A stretch of 64,000 bases of DNA. It comes from Sphingobacterium sp. SYP-B4668 (GTDB taxonomy: Bacteria > Bacteroidota > Bacteroidia > Sphingobacteriales > Sphingobacteriaceae). Positions 1-8,857 of this stretch are shown here, piece by piece. Every line of letters starts with the position of its first letter. Position 1 is the first letter of the stretch. Both the position numbers and the translations under genes were made by a program. Under the pieces are notes generated by a model. The model did no database searches. It had not been told where the DNA came from and saw only the letters and a list, made by a program, of their open reading frames with translations. The stretch is taken from positions 1,364,001 to 1,428,000 of the forward strand of contig NZ_CP115483.1 of assembly GCF_027627455.1 (NCBI RefSeq). The letters run 5' to 3'.

Positions 1-211
1 CTTCGGATTTACGTAAAGCAACTAGTGAATTGTTTTGAATGATACTAACACATATTGGGCCATTGAAAGGTGCAATATGTTTGATTTCGATATCAATCCC
101 AGGAAGGAAGCCAATCTCAAAAAACTTTGCAGGTATTTCGGATGAGGAATAGCTCAATATCTTAGCTCTTTCTCCTTTTTTTAATTTATCCAAGCTATTA
201 TTGTGATGCAT
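1..211 (-). CDS. feoA: FeoA-family ferrous iron transport protein A (partial, C-terminus cut)
   Basis: This minus-strand reading frame opens with an ATG at 209-211 and runs off the left edge, giving about 70 residues. It reads like the small SH3-like FeoA domain: a short Lys-rich start, a turn with the form IGFLPGIDIEI, then IKHIAPFNGPI and a strand ending at LVALRKSE. FeoA is a cytoplasmic partner of the FeoB ferrous-iron permease, and feoB usually lies directly downstream, which here would be outside the window. A stand-alone FeoA or an IdeR/DtxR C-terminal-like domain cannot be excluded from the fragment. Confidence 0.75.
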   Translation of the reverse strand, partial: MHHNNSLDKLKKGERAKILSYSSSEIPAKFFEIGFLPGIDIEIKHIAPFNGPICVSIIQNNSLVALRKSE

Positions 212-323
212 TTCGTATATTTAATATTATTTGAACAACATAAACCCCAAAGATAAATAATTGTTTTGAGGAAATTGAGTCGGAAAGTGTCATTTGTGTG
301 TATTAAATTTATTTAGATTAATT

Positions 324-791
324 ATGAAGATAGAGGAGGAGCTACAAGTAAGGCAATTCAAAAGCGAGTGGCATAAGGCAACAGTAAACCTTGTTTTTAC
401 AGCAAATAAATTAACGGAAATATTAGAGAAAAGAGCTGAAAAGCAGCAAATTACCTTGCAACAATTTAATGCATTGCGCATCTTGCGAGGACAGTATCCT
501 CAACCCGCAAATAACAATCTTTTAAAAACCAGATTATTGACCAATACGCCTGATATTTCAAGGCTAATGGATCGTTTGGTAGCCAAGAATCTGGTGTCTA
601 GGTGTAAAAGTGCTGAAGACAAACGGTCGGTAGATTTGGTGATTACTGATAAAGGGCTAGTCGTGTTGGAGGAGCTGGAAGAAACCATGTTATTAAACGA
701 CATACTTCCCAAGAACTTTAAAGAAAAAGACTGCGAGCGATTGAGCGATTTGTTGGATAAGTTGCGCAATTCACTGCGCTTGGAAGAGTAA
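324..791 (+). CDS. MarR-family transcriptional regulator
   Basis: The 155-residue protein has the winged-helix MarR layout: an N-terminal dimerisation helix, the stretch QQFNALRILRGQ, the recognition part LTNTPDISRLMDRLVAKNLV, and the wing CKSAEDKRSVDLVITDKG, which matches the family's DxR-x-x-x-x-L-T-x-K-G wing. MarR proteins are dimeric repressors, often released by a small ligand. I chose the ATG at 324 rather than an upstream alternative start at 294 because family members start shortly before the first helix. It is transcribed towards the ZIP gene, from which a shared terminator separates it. The target genes are unknown. Confidence 0.85.
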   Translation: MKIEEELQVRQFKSEWHKATVNLVFTANKLTEILEKRAEKQQITLQQFNALRILRGQYPQPANNNLLKTRLLTNTPDISRLMDRLVAKNLVSRCKSAEDKRSVDLVITDKGLVVLEELEETMLLNDILPKNFKEKDCERLSDLLDKLRNSLRLEE

Positions 792-821
792 AGTATATTT
801 TCTTGCTTATTCGACAGCATT

Positions 822-858
822 AAAAAGGCCATGATAAATTTTATCATGGCCTTTTTTT
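822..858. terminator. Bidirectional intrinsic terminator between marR-like gene and ZIP gene
   Basis: A GC-rich stem (GGCCATGAT paired with ATCATGGCC, AT-rich loop) is flanked by a run of A on the left and of T on the right, so it can stop transcription from both converging genes. Confidence 0.85.
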
Positions 859-861
859 CAT

Positions 862-1656
862 TTAATGATTGTGGTCGTGATGATGCTCTGTGGGATGTTC
901 ATGGTTGTGTTGGTGACTACCATGGTCATGGCTTTCAAATAAGAAGTTTAATAAAGAAACGGCCACACCCAATATTACTGCAATCATTTTTTTCTTGTTG
1001 AATTTATGATGATCTGCAGATCCAGATTCAAAAAGTATAGTGGTGGATATATGTAAAAAGATACCAATGACTACAGCCATTATCTTATCGAAGTACTGGT
1101 GTATATTACCCACCTCTCCGGCACTGATTCCTTTACTAAGCATAAAGCCTAGTGGTGTCATTGCTGCGAAGATGACTAAATATATCGTAATCTTGTTTTT
1201 TGTCAATTTTGTGTTTAGGAGAAGACTACCTAGCGCAAAGGCTGCAGGAATGTGGTGTATAGCGATACCAAAAACCAATTGTGTTTGATGACCAGAAGCT
1301 AATGGCATCCCTTCTAAAAAGGCATGTAGGCATAAGCTTGCCATAATTCCAAGTGGAAAAGCTTGATGTGAATGATGGTGGATGTGTCCATGCTCGATGC
1401 CTTGCGAAAACTGTTCTAATACAAGTTGAAATAAAAATCCACCTAGAATATACAAGCCAATTACTTCAGGATTAGTATTTGACCCTTCATAGACATGAGG
1501 AATAAGGTGTAATACAGTAATCGCAAAAAGATATGCACCACTAAAGGAGAGAATCAATTTGAGACTATTCGTATTATCGCGTTTGACAAAAAAAACAGCT
1601 ATTCCGCTGACCAATGCAGAAATGAATAAAATGGCGACTATAAGAGTTGCACTCAT
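862..1656 (-). CDS. ZIP-family divalent metal transporter
   Basis: This 264-residue polytopic membrane protein has the ZIP signatures: HAFLEGMP near residues 111-118 and HHIPAAF near 134-140, which in the family form the binuclear metal site of transmembrane helices 4 and 5. A His-rich loop lies at about 87-97, and a very His-rich cytosolic or periplasmic tail follows residue 240. ZIP proteins bring Zn, Fe or Mn into the cytoplasm; the substrate cannot be read here. The start ATG overlaps the stop of the PAP2 gene by four bases (ATGA), so the two are translationally coupled. A metal-handling island begins 4.4 kb away. Confidence 0.88.
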   Translation of the reverse strand: MSATLIVAILFISALVSGIAVFFVKRDNTNSLKLILSFSGAYLFAITVLHLIPHVYEGSNTNPEVIGLYILGGFLFQLVLEQFSQGIEHGHIHHHSHQAFPLGIMASLCLHAFLEGMPLASGHQTQLVFGIAIHHIPAAFALGSLLLNTKLTKNKITIYLVIFAAMTPLGFMLSKGISAGEVGNIHQYFDKIMAVVIGIFLHISTTILFESGSADHHKFNKKKMIAVILGVAVSLLNFLFESHDHGSHQHNHEHPTEHHHDHNH

Positions 1657-2249
1657 GTAGATATGGGGTTAATTGTTGTTGTCGTGAAAAAATTGGGCAT
1701 CACTTTTTTAAATATATTGCCCGTCAATAGCCCTATACATATTCCCAGCAGTGCGCCGCATAGAATATCGAAAGGATAGTGTACGCCAACATATATTTGG
1801 GATATGCTGATTAAGGCCGCCCAAGTAATAGCTAGCCAAAGGGTATGTTTCCACTTGCGTCTAAAGAGGACCACCCAGAAAAAGGCCATCGCAAAGTGAT
1901 TGGTGGCGTGGGAAGAGGTAAAGCTGAACCCTGATCCGCAACGCACCCGTATGTTGACTTCTTCTTTAAATTCAATGTCATTACAGGGACGCACTCGCTT
2001 CACGGTTTTTTTTATAAGATGAGAAGATACTGCGTCTGATATTCCAAAATTCGCCAAGGTAAATAGGACAATGATGATTCCTGTTTTGCCATAGGTTTTG
2101 ACAAAGAAAATAACCAAAAATAAATATAGAGGAGCCCAAGTATATGGATTTCTTAGTATAGGAAGTAACCAGTCAAAAAAGGGATTGCTTAAACCTTGAT
2201 TAATAGCCAAAAAGATGGCCTGATCAATTTCAATGAGTTGTTGGATCAT
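1653..2249 (-). CDS. PAP2-superfamily membrane phosphatase
   Basis: The 198-residue protein has the three PAP2 motifs: K-x6-RP at residues 80-88, SSHA (the usual PSGH) at 112-115, and the third motif SQIYVGVHYPFD with its His-Asp pair near residue 160, among about five membrane helices. The family removes phosphate from lipid phosphates such as undecaprenyl pyrophosphate or phosphatidic acid on the periplasmic face. It is the first gene of a two-gene unit with the ZIP transporter. Replacement of Pro by Ser in motif 2 is seen in other PAP2 proteins. The exact substrate is unknown. Confidence 0.85.
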   Translation of the reverse strand: MIQQLIEIDQAIFLAINQGLSNPFFDWLLPILRNPYTWAPLYLFLVIFFVKTYGKTGIIIVLFTLANFGISDAVSSHLIKKTVKRVRPCNDIEFKEEVNIRVRCGSGFSFTSSHATNHFAMAFFWVVLFRRKWKHTLWLAITWAALISISQIYVGVHYPFDILCGALLGICIGLLTGNIFKKVMPNFFTTTTINPIST

Positions 2250-2290
2250 GTTTTCTAGTTTATGATGAACAAAATCTAATTAAGTGGAAT

Positions 2291-2323
2291 CAAACTTAGA
2301 TAAAATGCGTTGCATTCACGAAA
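2291..2323 (-). promoter_or_regulatory. Possible promoter of the PAP2-ZIP unit
   Basis: On the minus strand TAAGTTTG (2291-2298) fits the Bacteroidota -7 consensus TAnnTTTG, with a weak TTTCG-like -33 element about 20 bases upstream (2319-2323). Transcription would start about 35 bases before the PAP2 ATG. Confidence 0.4.
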
Positions 2324-2462
2324 ACCAAGTAGAAAAAATACACGATGTAACTTGTTCTTGTAGGCAATAGTATTAAATTGTGGCAACAAGGAATGTTTCA
2401 AGTTTTCCTCTATCATGGAATGATTTCGTTTAGAGAGGAAAAATAGAAATAATTTGCACATA

Positions 2463-2491
2463 TTGAAAGCAATCTTTTAAAAGTAACTTTG
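2463..2491 (+). promoter_or_regulatory. Bacteroidota-type promoter of glmM
   Basis: TAACTTTG at 2484-2491 matches the -7 element TAnnTTTG, and TTG at 2463-2465 sits 18 bases upstream as the -33 element. The predicted start near 2499 leaves a leader of about 90 bases before glmM. Confidence 0.6.
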
Positions 2492-2587
2492 TTGCAACAA
2501 ATATACGACATGTCTTTTAAAAAAGAAATAGTTAATTATAAAATATACAGCTATTCTCTTAAATTTACCCAGTAAATATAATTTGAA

Positions 2588-3970
2588 ATGACATTAATTA
2601 AATCAATATCTGGTATCAGGGGTACTATTGGAGGTCGCTCCGGCGAAGGCCTTACTCCAATTGACATCGTAAAATTTACAGCTGCTTTTGGGAAAATAAT
2701 CGTCAAGCAATCCGGTAACAACAAGATTGTAGTTGGTCGTGACGCGCGGATGTCCGGTCAAATGGTCAATAATCTCGTTGTCGGAACACTACAAAGTATC
2801 GGAATTGATGTGATTGACCTCGGTCTTTCGACTACCCCGACAGTAGAGATTGCGGTTCCCAAGGAAAATGCAGGCGGAGGAATTATACTGACCGCCTCTC
2901 ATAATCCTGGACAATGGAATGCACTTAAGCTCTTGAACGCCAAAGGGGAGTTTATCAATGATGCCGAAGGAAAGGCAGTATTGACGTTAGGGGAGAGTTT
3001 GGACTTTGACTTTGCTGAGGTTGAGAACTTAGGAAAAGTAATCAATGATGAATCCTATTTACAAAAACACATTGATGATGTCCTGGCTTTGGATTTGGTC
3101 GATGTTGACGCAATAAAGGCTGCTAATTTCAGGGTAGCCGTAGACGCAGTGAACAGTACGGGAGGTATATTTATTCCAGCTTTACTAAAAGCGTTGGGTA
3201 TAGATACCGTCTATAAAATCCATTGTGAACCTAATGGTGAATTTCCGCACAATCCAGAGCCGTTAAAAGAGCACTTAACAGATCTAGCTAAAGCAGTGGT
3301 GGATAACAATGCAGACATCGGTATCGCAGTGGATCCAGATGTAGATCGTTTGGTCTTTATGATGGAGGATGGCGAGTTGTTTGGGGAAGAATATACATTG
3401 GTGGCAGTTGCTGACTATATTCTTCAGCATACAAAAGGTAATACGGTTTCAAATCTATCTTCCACCCGAGCGTTGAGAGATGTGACTGTGAAGCATGGTG
3501 GAGAATACTTTGCGGCTGCAGTGGGGGAAGTGAACGTGGTGACTAAAATGAAGGAAGTACAGGCGGTCATAGGTGGAGAAGGAAATGGAGGCGTAATCTA
3601 TCCGACCTCTCATTATGGAAGGGATGCGTTGGTAGGTGTCGCTATATTTTTAACGCATTTGGCCAAATTGGGTAAAAAAGCGTCTGTCTATCGTGCTGAA
3701 TTGCCTCAATATTTTATGTCGAAAAATAAGATTACCTTAACCCCCGAATTGGATATTGACAATCTTTTGGCAAAGATGGAAGAGAAGTATAAGCATGAGC
3801 AGCACTCGACTATAGATGGTTTGAAGATTGATTTTGAGAACGAGTGGGTGCATTTGCGAAAATCGAATACTGAGCCCATTATTCGTATATATTCGGAAGG
3901 GCCTACTGCCGAAGCTGCTGACGCTATTGCGCAAAAGATAATAAAAGAGATTGAAGAAATCATTAGTTAA
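2588..3970 (+). CDS. glmM: Phosphoglucosamine mutase
   Basis: This 460-residue enzyme belongs to the alpha-D-phosphohexomutase family. The phosphoserine loop TASHNP has its Ser at residue 104, the metal-binding loop DPDVDR lies near 246-251, the sugar-binding GEGNGG loop is in domain 3, and the phosphate-binding RKSNTEPIIRIY segment is near the C-terminus. GlmM converts glucosamine-6-phosphate to glucosamine-1-phosphate for UDP-GlcNAc, peptidoglycan and lipid A synthesis in the cytoplasm. Length fits the Bacteroidota form. It could also be labelled phosphomannomutase/phosphoglucomutase by name, but the GlmM assignment is common for this shape. It stands alone, bounded by its own promoter and a strong terminator. 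Confidence 0.85.
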   Translation: MTLIKSISGIRGTIGGRSGEGLTPIDIVKFTAAFGKIIVKQSGNNKIVVGRDARMSGQMVNNLVVGTLQSIGIDVIDLGLSTTPTVEIAVPKENAGGGIILTASHNPGQWNALKLLNAKGEFINDAEGKAVLTLGESLDFDFAEVENLGKVINDESYLQKHIDDVLALDLVDVDAIKAANFRVAVDAVNSTGGIFIPALLKALGIDTVYKIHCEPNGEFPHNPEPLKEHLTDLAKAVVDNNADIGIAVDPDVDRLVFMMEDGELFGEEYTLVAVADYILQHTKGNTVSNLSSTRALRDVTVKHGGEYFAAAVGEVNVVTKMKEVQAVIGGEGNGGVIYPTSHYGRDALVGVAIFLTHLAKLGKKASVYRAELPQYFMSKNKITLTPELDIDNLLAKMEEKYKHEQHSTIDGLKIDFENEWVHLRKSNTEPIIRIYSEGPTAEAADAIAQKIIKEIEEIIS

Positions 3971-3971
3971 C

Positions 3972-4010
3972 AACATAAAAGAAGCCGCTTTAAGCGGCTT
4001 CTTTTATGTT
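3972..4010. terminator. Bidirectional terminator between glmM and rlmF
   Basis: This is a perfect 19-bp inverted repeat around position 3991 (core GAAGCCGCTT / AAGCGGCTTC), with A-rich and T-rich outer arms, placed exactly between two convergent genes. Confidence 0.9.
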
Positions 4011-4011
4011 G

Positions 4012-4926
4012 TTATGACCATCTCCAGGCCAATATGCGACTTATTTTATTTCCTTGTTCCATCTTGATGATTTCAATATCTTTTGCTTTTTTAAACTCAA
4101 GTACAGCAATCAAGGGTTTTAGATTATTTTTATCAGACACTAACGTCGTGCACCAGCCGAGTTGGTCTTTGAAGTCCAAACTTTCATAAATCATTGAACG
4201 GATAAAAGCTTTTTCACCACCCTCATACCAAAGTTCGTTTGCGTGGCCTCCAAAATTCTGTACCGGGATTGCCTCCTTATTTTTTGTGACATTTTGAAAT
4301 TTTTTGGTTGTACTTTTCCAATTGTCTTCGCGTGAAGAGTAAAAGGGTGGATTACATACAATGAGGTCGTATTTCTCTTTGGGTTTGATAATTCCTTTGA
4401 AAATGTGCTCCTTATTGGGTTGGAAACGAAGTTCTATAGCTTTTTTTAACGACTCGTTTTTCGAAATGTTCAATTGAGCGTGATGTAAAGATTGTTGATC
4501 GATATCTGTCGCTACAAATGACCATCTGTACTCTTGGTGGCCTAAGATTGGGTAGATTAAACTGCTTCCCGTTCCGATATCCAAAACCCTTACCTTCGGT
4601 CCTCTAGGTATCTCTCCATTGTGGTCCTTAGCTAGAAGGTCGGCCACATAGTGTATATAATCTACTCGACCAGGAATCGGTGGGCATAGGCTATTTTTGC
4701 CAATTTCCCAGTGTTGCATATCATAGTGTAGCAACAATAAAGTTTTATTGAGTGTAAACACCGCCTTTGGGTTGCCAAAGTCAATGGTAGACTGTCCATT
4801 TGGGCTTTCTACTAAAAAACTCTTTAACTCCACATTTTTTTTAACCAATCGCTGAAAATCGTATCCGGAAATATGTTTATTGCGAGGGTGTAGCGTTTTC
4901 TTTATTTCTTTTGAGGACATTTTCAT
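4012..4926 (-). CDS. rlmF: 23S rRNA (adenine(1618)-N(6))-methyltransferase
   Basis: The 304-residue protein starts with the family hallmark LHPRNKHISGYDF, has the SAM-binding loop VLDIGTGSSLIYPI near residue 120, and the N6-adenine methyltransferase motif NPPFYSSREDNW near 190. RlmF methylates A1618 of 23S rRNA. The second Met (MSSKEI, residue 3) is also a possible start. It is a single gene, with a TACCTTTG promoter element on the minus strand just upstream. Confidence 0.88.
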   Translation of the reverse strand: MKMSSKEIKKTLHPRNKHISGYDFQRLVKKNVELKSFLVESPNGQSTIDFGNPKAVFTLNKTLLLLHYDMQHWEIGKNSLCPPIPGRVDYIHYVADLLAKDHNGEIPRGPKVRVLDIGTGSSLIYPILGHQEYRWSFVATDIDQQSLHHAQLNISKNESLKKAIELRFQPNKEHIFKGIIKPKEKYDLIVCNPPFYSSREDNWKSTTKKFQNVTKNKEAIPVQNFGGHANELWYEGGEKAFIRSMIYESLDFKDQLGWCTTLVSDKNNLKPLIAVLEFKKAKDIEIIKMEQGNKISRILAWRWS

Positions 4927-4946
4927 ACGATAACAATTTTAAGGAG

Positions 4947-4983
4947 CAAAGGTAAGATTTAAATCCTGAAGTGATTGGACAAA
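4947..4983 (-). promoter_or_regulatory. Probable promoter of rlmF
   Basis: TACCTTTG (minus strand, 4947-4954) fits the -7 consensus; TTTG at 4980-4983 is the nearest -33 candidate, although its 25-base spacing is longer than usual. The start would lie about 15 bases before the gene. Confidence 0.45.
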
Positions 4984-5141
4984 TTAATATTATTGTTTGG
5001 ATCCACCGATATCGATTGGAGCATTCGGAATCTGGATTGGGCTGCTATTCGTTTGAATAATGATTGTTTAATATGTAAGTAATCTTATTCGTGTCTATTT
5101 ATTAATATGGAATGATTAATTTCACATGTTAAATTGTAAAT

Positions 5142-6017
5142 ATGAACGCTAAATCTATTACCACTATTTTCATGCTTTCGGCGATGATGGTGTCCCAATC
5201 AGAAGCTCAAAAGCTCTTCACTCAGAAATTCAAGTCTGCACAGGAAATGCATGCTGCTTTTAAGTATGCTCCAAATAAAAAGATAATTAGTGGCCATCGT
5301 GGCACGATTGAAGAAGGGATGCCTGAGAATTCTATTCCCGCTTTTGAGGCTGTTTTGCGACATACTCCTGCCATCTTCGAAATCGATCCTCGTCTCACCA
5401 AAGATAGTATTCCAGTGATGGTACATGATGTGGACCTTGAACGTACGACCAATGGACATGGAAAAGTCGCCGACTATACTTGGAAAGAACTTCAAAAACT
5501 TAGACTCAAAGATCATCATGGTAATGTGACTAATTATAGGATAAATAGTTTGGACGAAGTTATCCGATGGGCAAAAGGAAAGACTATTCTCAATTTGGAT
5601 AAAAAGGATCTTCCCTTAGAAATGACTGCTGCTATTATCAAAAAGCACAATGCATATAATTGGGTATGGGTAACGGTGCATAATGTAGAACAAGCAAAGT
5701 TCTATCTTACACAGCATCCAGACCAGTATATGTCTATGCACATTAAGGACCAGGCGGGATTAGATAGCTTTGATAGCTCTGGACTACCTTATAATCGGAT
5801 GATTGTCTATATTGGACCTGAAATAAAAGCCTCAAATCAGAAGATGTACGATTTTTTCCATGCTAGAGGTGTGATGTGCATGATATCATCGGCACCTACT
5901 TATGATAAACTAGAGACGAAATCACAACGTGCGGCCAAATATCAGGAGGTATTTGAAAGTGGAGCCAGTATTTTGGAATCAGATCTACCGATAGAAGTAT
6001 CACAAGCCGTAAAGTGA
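5142..6017 (+). CDS. Secreted glycerophosphodiester phosphodiesterase
   Basis: The 291-residue protein has an N-terminal signal peptide (residues 1 to about 22, ending SEAQ) and then a GDPD TIM-barrel: SGHRG with the catalytic His at 52, PENSIPAFE at 61-69, the metal ligands in EIDPR (80-84), and VMVHD with the second catalytic His at 95. The family hydrolyses glycerophosphodiesters to glycerol-3-phosphate plus an alcohol; export to the periplasm suggests phospholipid head-group scavenging. It stands alone, between a 215-base spacer and a terminator shared with the multicopper oxidase gene. Confidence 0.85.
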   Translation: MNAKSITTIFMLSAMMVSQSEAQKLFTQKFKSAQEMHAAFKYAPNKKIISGHRGTIEEGMPENSIPAFEAVLRHTPAIFEIDPRLTKDSIPVMVHDVDLERTTNGHGKVADYTWKELQKLRLKDHHGNVTNYRINSLDEVIRWAKGKTILNLDKKDLPLEMTAAIIKKHNAYNWVWVTVHNVEQAKFYLTQHPDQYMSMHIKDQAGLDSFDSSGLPYNRMIVYIGPEIKASNQKMYDFFHARGVMCMISSAPTYDKLETKSQRAAKYQEVFESGASILESDLPIEVSQAVK

Positions 6018-6053
6018 TAATAAGATCCAGCTTATAGAACTGGATCTTATTAT
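6017..6053. terminator. Bidirectional terminator
   Basis: The 14-bp perfect stem ATAATAAGATCCAG / CTGGATCTTATTAT has a 9-base loop and lies between two convergent genes. Confidence 0.8.
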
Positions 6054-6067
6054 ATCAGGTTCCTAAC

Positions 6068-8329
6068 TTAGTAGTTAAGGGAGAGACCTACTCCAAACCC
6101 CATATCACTATCATAGTGGGTTCTGGCACTCATATTCTTAGTCAATATATAGTTGAGTCCTACCATATACTCCTGGTCAGTGTTATACATAAAATCACCT
6201 CGCAATCGTTTGGACAGTGGAATATCCTCTCGCATGAGGGATAGACGTAGTATGCCATCATGGTATACTTCGGCCTGGAAGTTGATTAACATGGGAAGGG
6301 TGTACATGAAACCTAGACTGACAGCACTTCTGCTATCTTTTTTATTGCTTTGTCCAAATAGATTCTTTTCATGTTCGTCTTTCCCCATTTTGCGATATCG
6401 CCAATCAAAGCCAACAAAAGGCATGAACCATTGCATTTTTCCGATATATCTTCCCACATGTGTCTCTACTTCGTACCCATGCATCTTGTTATAGCCTAGA
6501 CGCCATTCTGTTCCCACACTCCATCGCGCATTTTGGACCATTGCTTGGCCATCATTACCATTGGTAGCGAAATCATTTTGGGCCATAAAATGCCACATAT
6601 TGCTTTCTCGTTGCAACATTTTATAAGCGCCCTTTTTATCAGGGAGTAGAGGGTTTTGATAATCACCTACTTCAAATACTCTGTTCATACCCGACATCAT
6701 GTGGTATAAAATATGACAGTGGAAAAACCAGTCACCCTCCTCATTGGCCAAAAACTCAATTGTGTCGGTTTCCATAGGCATAATATCAAGTACATTCTTG
6801 AGAGGTGCATTTTCACCCTTTCCGTTAAGCACCCTAAAATCAAAGCCATGGAGATGCATAGGGTGGCGCATCATCGAATTGTTTTGAAGCGTGATGCGCA
6901 GCACTTCTCCCTTTTTGACGGGTATTTTATCTGACTCCGAAAGAACCTTATTGTCCATACTCCATACATACCGATTCATATTTCCGGTAAGTACAAATTT
7001 CAAATCCTTTATGGGCGCATCTTTTGGCAGAGTGGTGTTATGTGGTGATTGTAGCATGCTGTAGTTTAGAGTCACAATATCTCCTAATGCGTTTGCATTA
7101 TAGCGATTGGAATCTGTATCCATGTCCATGTTATGGTCGCTATGGTCTGTTTTTTTCGAAGAAGAACCCGTAATTTCGGGATACATGACCACGTTCATAT
7201 CCATTTTGTTAAGACTCATTTGCATTCCCATGTCATCTAGGTCGCCATTCATCTTCATCATATCATTCATCATCTTCATTCCCTCAAAATATTTGAGGTT
7301 AGGTAGCGGTGATATCAACTGTTTGACACCATCACCTATGAAATAGCTTGAAGAGTTACTTCGATCTTCGGTAGTGGCCATGAATTCGTAGGCAATTCCA
7401 TTCTCCGGTATTGTAACCACTACATCGTAGGTTTCGGACACCGCAATGATTAATCGGTCTACTTCTACCGGCTCAACGTCGTTGCCGTCGTTTGCCACTA
7501 CTGTTATCTTTCCACCTGCGTAGCGAAGCCAAAAGTATGAGGAGGCGCCACCATTTGAAATACGAAGTCTTACTTTATCCCCTGCCTTCAAAGGCTTCCC
7601 GTCTATACTCTTTAAGTCCGTAAATACACTACCATTCATGAGTATTTTGTCGTAGTATACATCACTCACATCCATTGCTAGCATACGTTTCCATTCATTT
7701 GTAAGCTTGGTTTTTAGCTGACCTTCTTGAATAGCCTCTGCATAGGACTGGGTTGCACCTTTCTTAATTGCCGCCCAATCATTGGCGCTATGTAACATCC
7801 TGTGGATATCATCTGGATTCAAGTTTGTCCATTCACTTAATACGATTGGTACAGTGGGTAGGTCATCGATGCCCCGTCTAAAGCTTTTATCGTTCGCTCT
7901 TTTTTTCATGACAAAGTTCCCATACATGCCGATTTGCTCCTGTAAGCCTGTATGTGAATGATACCAATGCGTGCCATGTTGGATAATCGGGAAACGATAA
8001 GTGAACGTTGTACCAGGAGCGATTTGTGGTTGTGTCAAATAGGGTACTCCATCCTCTTTATTGGGGAGAAATATACCATGCCAGTGCAAAGATGTATTTT
8101 CCTTTAACTCATTGTGGACCACAATTTCGGCGGTATCCCCCTCTGTAAATTCGAGCGTTGGCATTGGGATTTGCCCATTGACTGCAATCGCTCGTTTATG
8201 TTTTCCAGCATAGTTTACAAGGGTATCTCTTACATATAAGTCGTACCTTTTGACCTGTTGAGCCGCTAGCTCCTGCAGGAGCAACGAAGAGATAAAGGTC
8301 AAGAATACTATTTTCAATTGATTTTTCAT
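6068..8329 (-). CDS. CopA-like multicopper oxidase with C-terminal beta-barrel-like extension
   Basis: This 753-residue exported protein (signal peptide to about residue 23) has the laccase/CopA copper sites: HWHG at 82-85, HWYHSH in the next motif, HPMHLHG, and HCHILYHMMSGM with the type-1 copper ligands. A Met-rich stretch near residues 345-400 (repeated MM, MxM, MDM, followed by DHSDHNMDMD) resembles the copper-binding region of CopA. After the last copper motif the protein continues for about 170 residues of alternating aromatic/hydrophobic strands resembling the outer-membrane CopB domain. The family oxidises Cu(I) or sequesters copper in the periplasm. It is the last gene of the minus-strand metal block. 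Confidence 0.88.
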   Translation of the reverse strand: MKNQLKIVFLTFISSLLLQELAAQQVKRYDLYVRDTLVNYAGKHKRAIAVNGQIPMPTLEFTEGDTAEIVVHNELKENTSLHWHGIFLPNKEDGVPYLTQPQIAPGTTFTYRFPIIQHGTHWYHSHTGLQEQIGMYGNFVMKKRANDKSFRRGIDDLPTVPIVLSEWTNLNPDDIHRMLHSANDWAAIKKGATQSYAEAIQEGQLKTKLTNEWKRMLAMDVSDVYYDKILMNGSVFTDLKSIDGKPLKAGDKVRLRISNGGASSYFWLRYAGGKITVVANDGNDVEPVEVDRLIIAVSETYDVVVTIPENGIAYEFMATTEDRSNSSSYFIGDGVKQLISPLPNLKYFEGMKMMNDMMKMNGDLDDMGMQMSLNKMDMNVVMYPEITGSSSKKTDHSDHNMDMDTDSNRYNANALGDIVTLNYSMLQSPHNTTLPKDAPIKDLKFVLTGNMNRYVWSMDNKVLSESDKIPVKKGEVLRITLQNNSMMRHPMHLHGFDFRVLNGKGENAPLKNVLDIMPMETDTIEFLANEEGDWFFHCHILYHMMSGMNRVFEVGDYQNPLLPDKKGAYKMLQRESNMWHFMAQNDFATNGNDGQAMVQNARWSVGTEWRLGYNKMHGYEVETHVGRYIGKMQWFMPFVGFDWRYRKMGKDEHEKNLFGQSNKKDSRSAVSLGFMYTLPMLINFQAEVYHDGILRLSLMREDIPLSKRLRGDFMYNTDQEYMVGLNYILTKNMSARTHYDSDMGFGVGLSLNY

Positions 8330-8377
8330 GTAATTTACTTTAAAAGCGCATCCGTAGAGCAGCTCTGAATGAAGATT

Positions 8378-8857
8378 TTATTTGCCATTTGCTACTGTTG
8401 CGTCTAATTCCTCTTCTTTTGTAACTAGGTCATTAAAGTAAGAAATCAGATTATTTTGCTCATTTTTTGATAAGGATCCATGTATCAACGTGTAAGAAGG
8501 CAGTGGCATACTACCATCTTCCAAAACTTGGATAATGCTTTTGAATTTTGCCAATTTCTTCCGTTTTCGATAAGATGCTAGCTCGTCAAAGTTTAGTTTT
8601 TCCTTTCCCTCTTTAATATGGTCGAACATAAAGTATTTCACTGGTTGAAGATTTGCATACCAAGGATATTCTGTCTTATTGCTATGGCAATCAAAACAGG
8701 ATGCTTTTAAGAGCCGATGGGTGCTTTTCTCGGGAGCGAAATGGCTTATAAAACTGTATGCATTCTTATTCCCATTATTAAGAGGAGCTACGGGGATAAA
8801 TTGAAGAACAACGAATAGCCCCATTATTATCCCCGCAACTAACCCTGTTTTCCTCAT
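8378..8857 (-). CDS. Haem-binding domain protein with one CxxCH site
   Basis: This 159-residue protein has one N-terminal membrane anchor or signal (residues 5-25) and one c-type haem motif, CFDCH at residues 54-58, followed by NKTEYPWYANLQPV, which is typical of the small Bacteroidota haem_bd family (PF14376). It probably sits in the periplasm as a one-electron carrier or haem protein. Its start overlaps the stop of the DUF3347 lipoprotein by one base, and the multicopper oxidase follows, so electron transfer with that oxidase is a reasonable inference. Confidence 0.8.
   Translation of the reverse strand: MRKTGLVAGIIMGLFVVLQFIPVAPLNNGNKNAYSFISHFAPEKSTHRLLKASCFDCHSNKTEYPWYANLQPVKYFMFDHIKEGKEKLNFDELASYRKRKKLAKFKSIIQVLEDGSMPLPSYTLIHGSLSKNEQNNLISYFNDLVTKEEELDATVANGK

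Noticed and set aside
2276..2461. 61-residue minus-strand frame upstream of the PAP2 gene
   Set aside because: It has no recognisable domain, overlaps the likely promoter region of the PAP2 gene and is probably chance.
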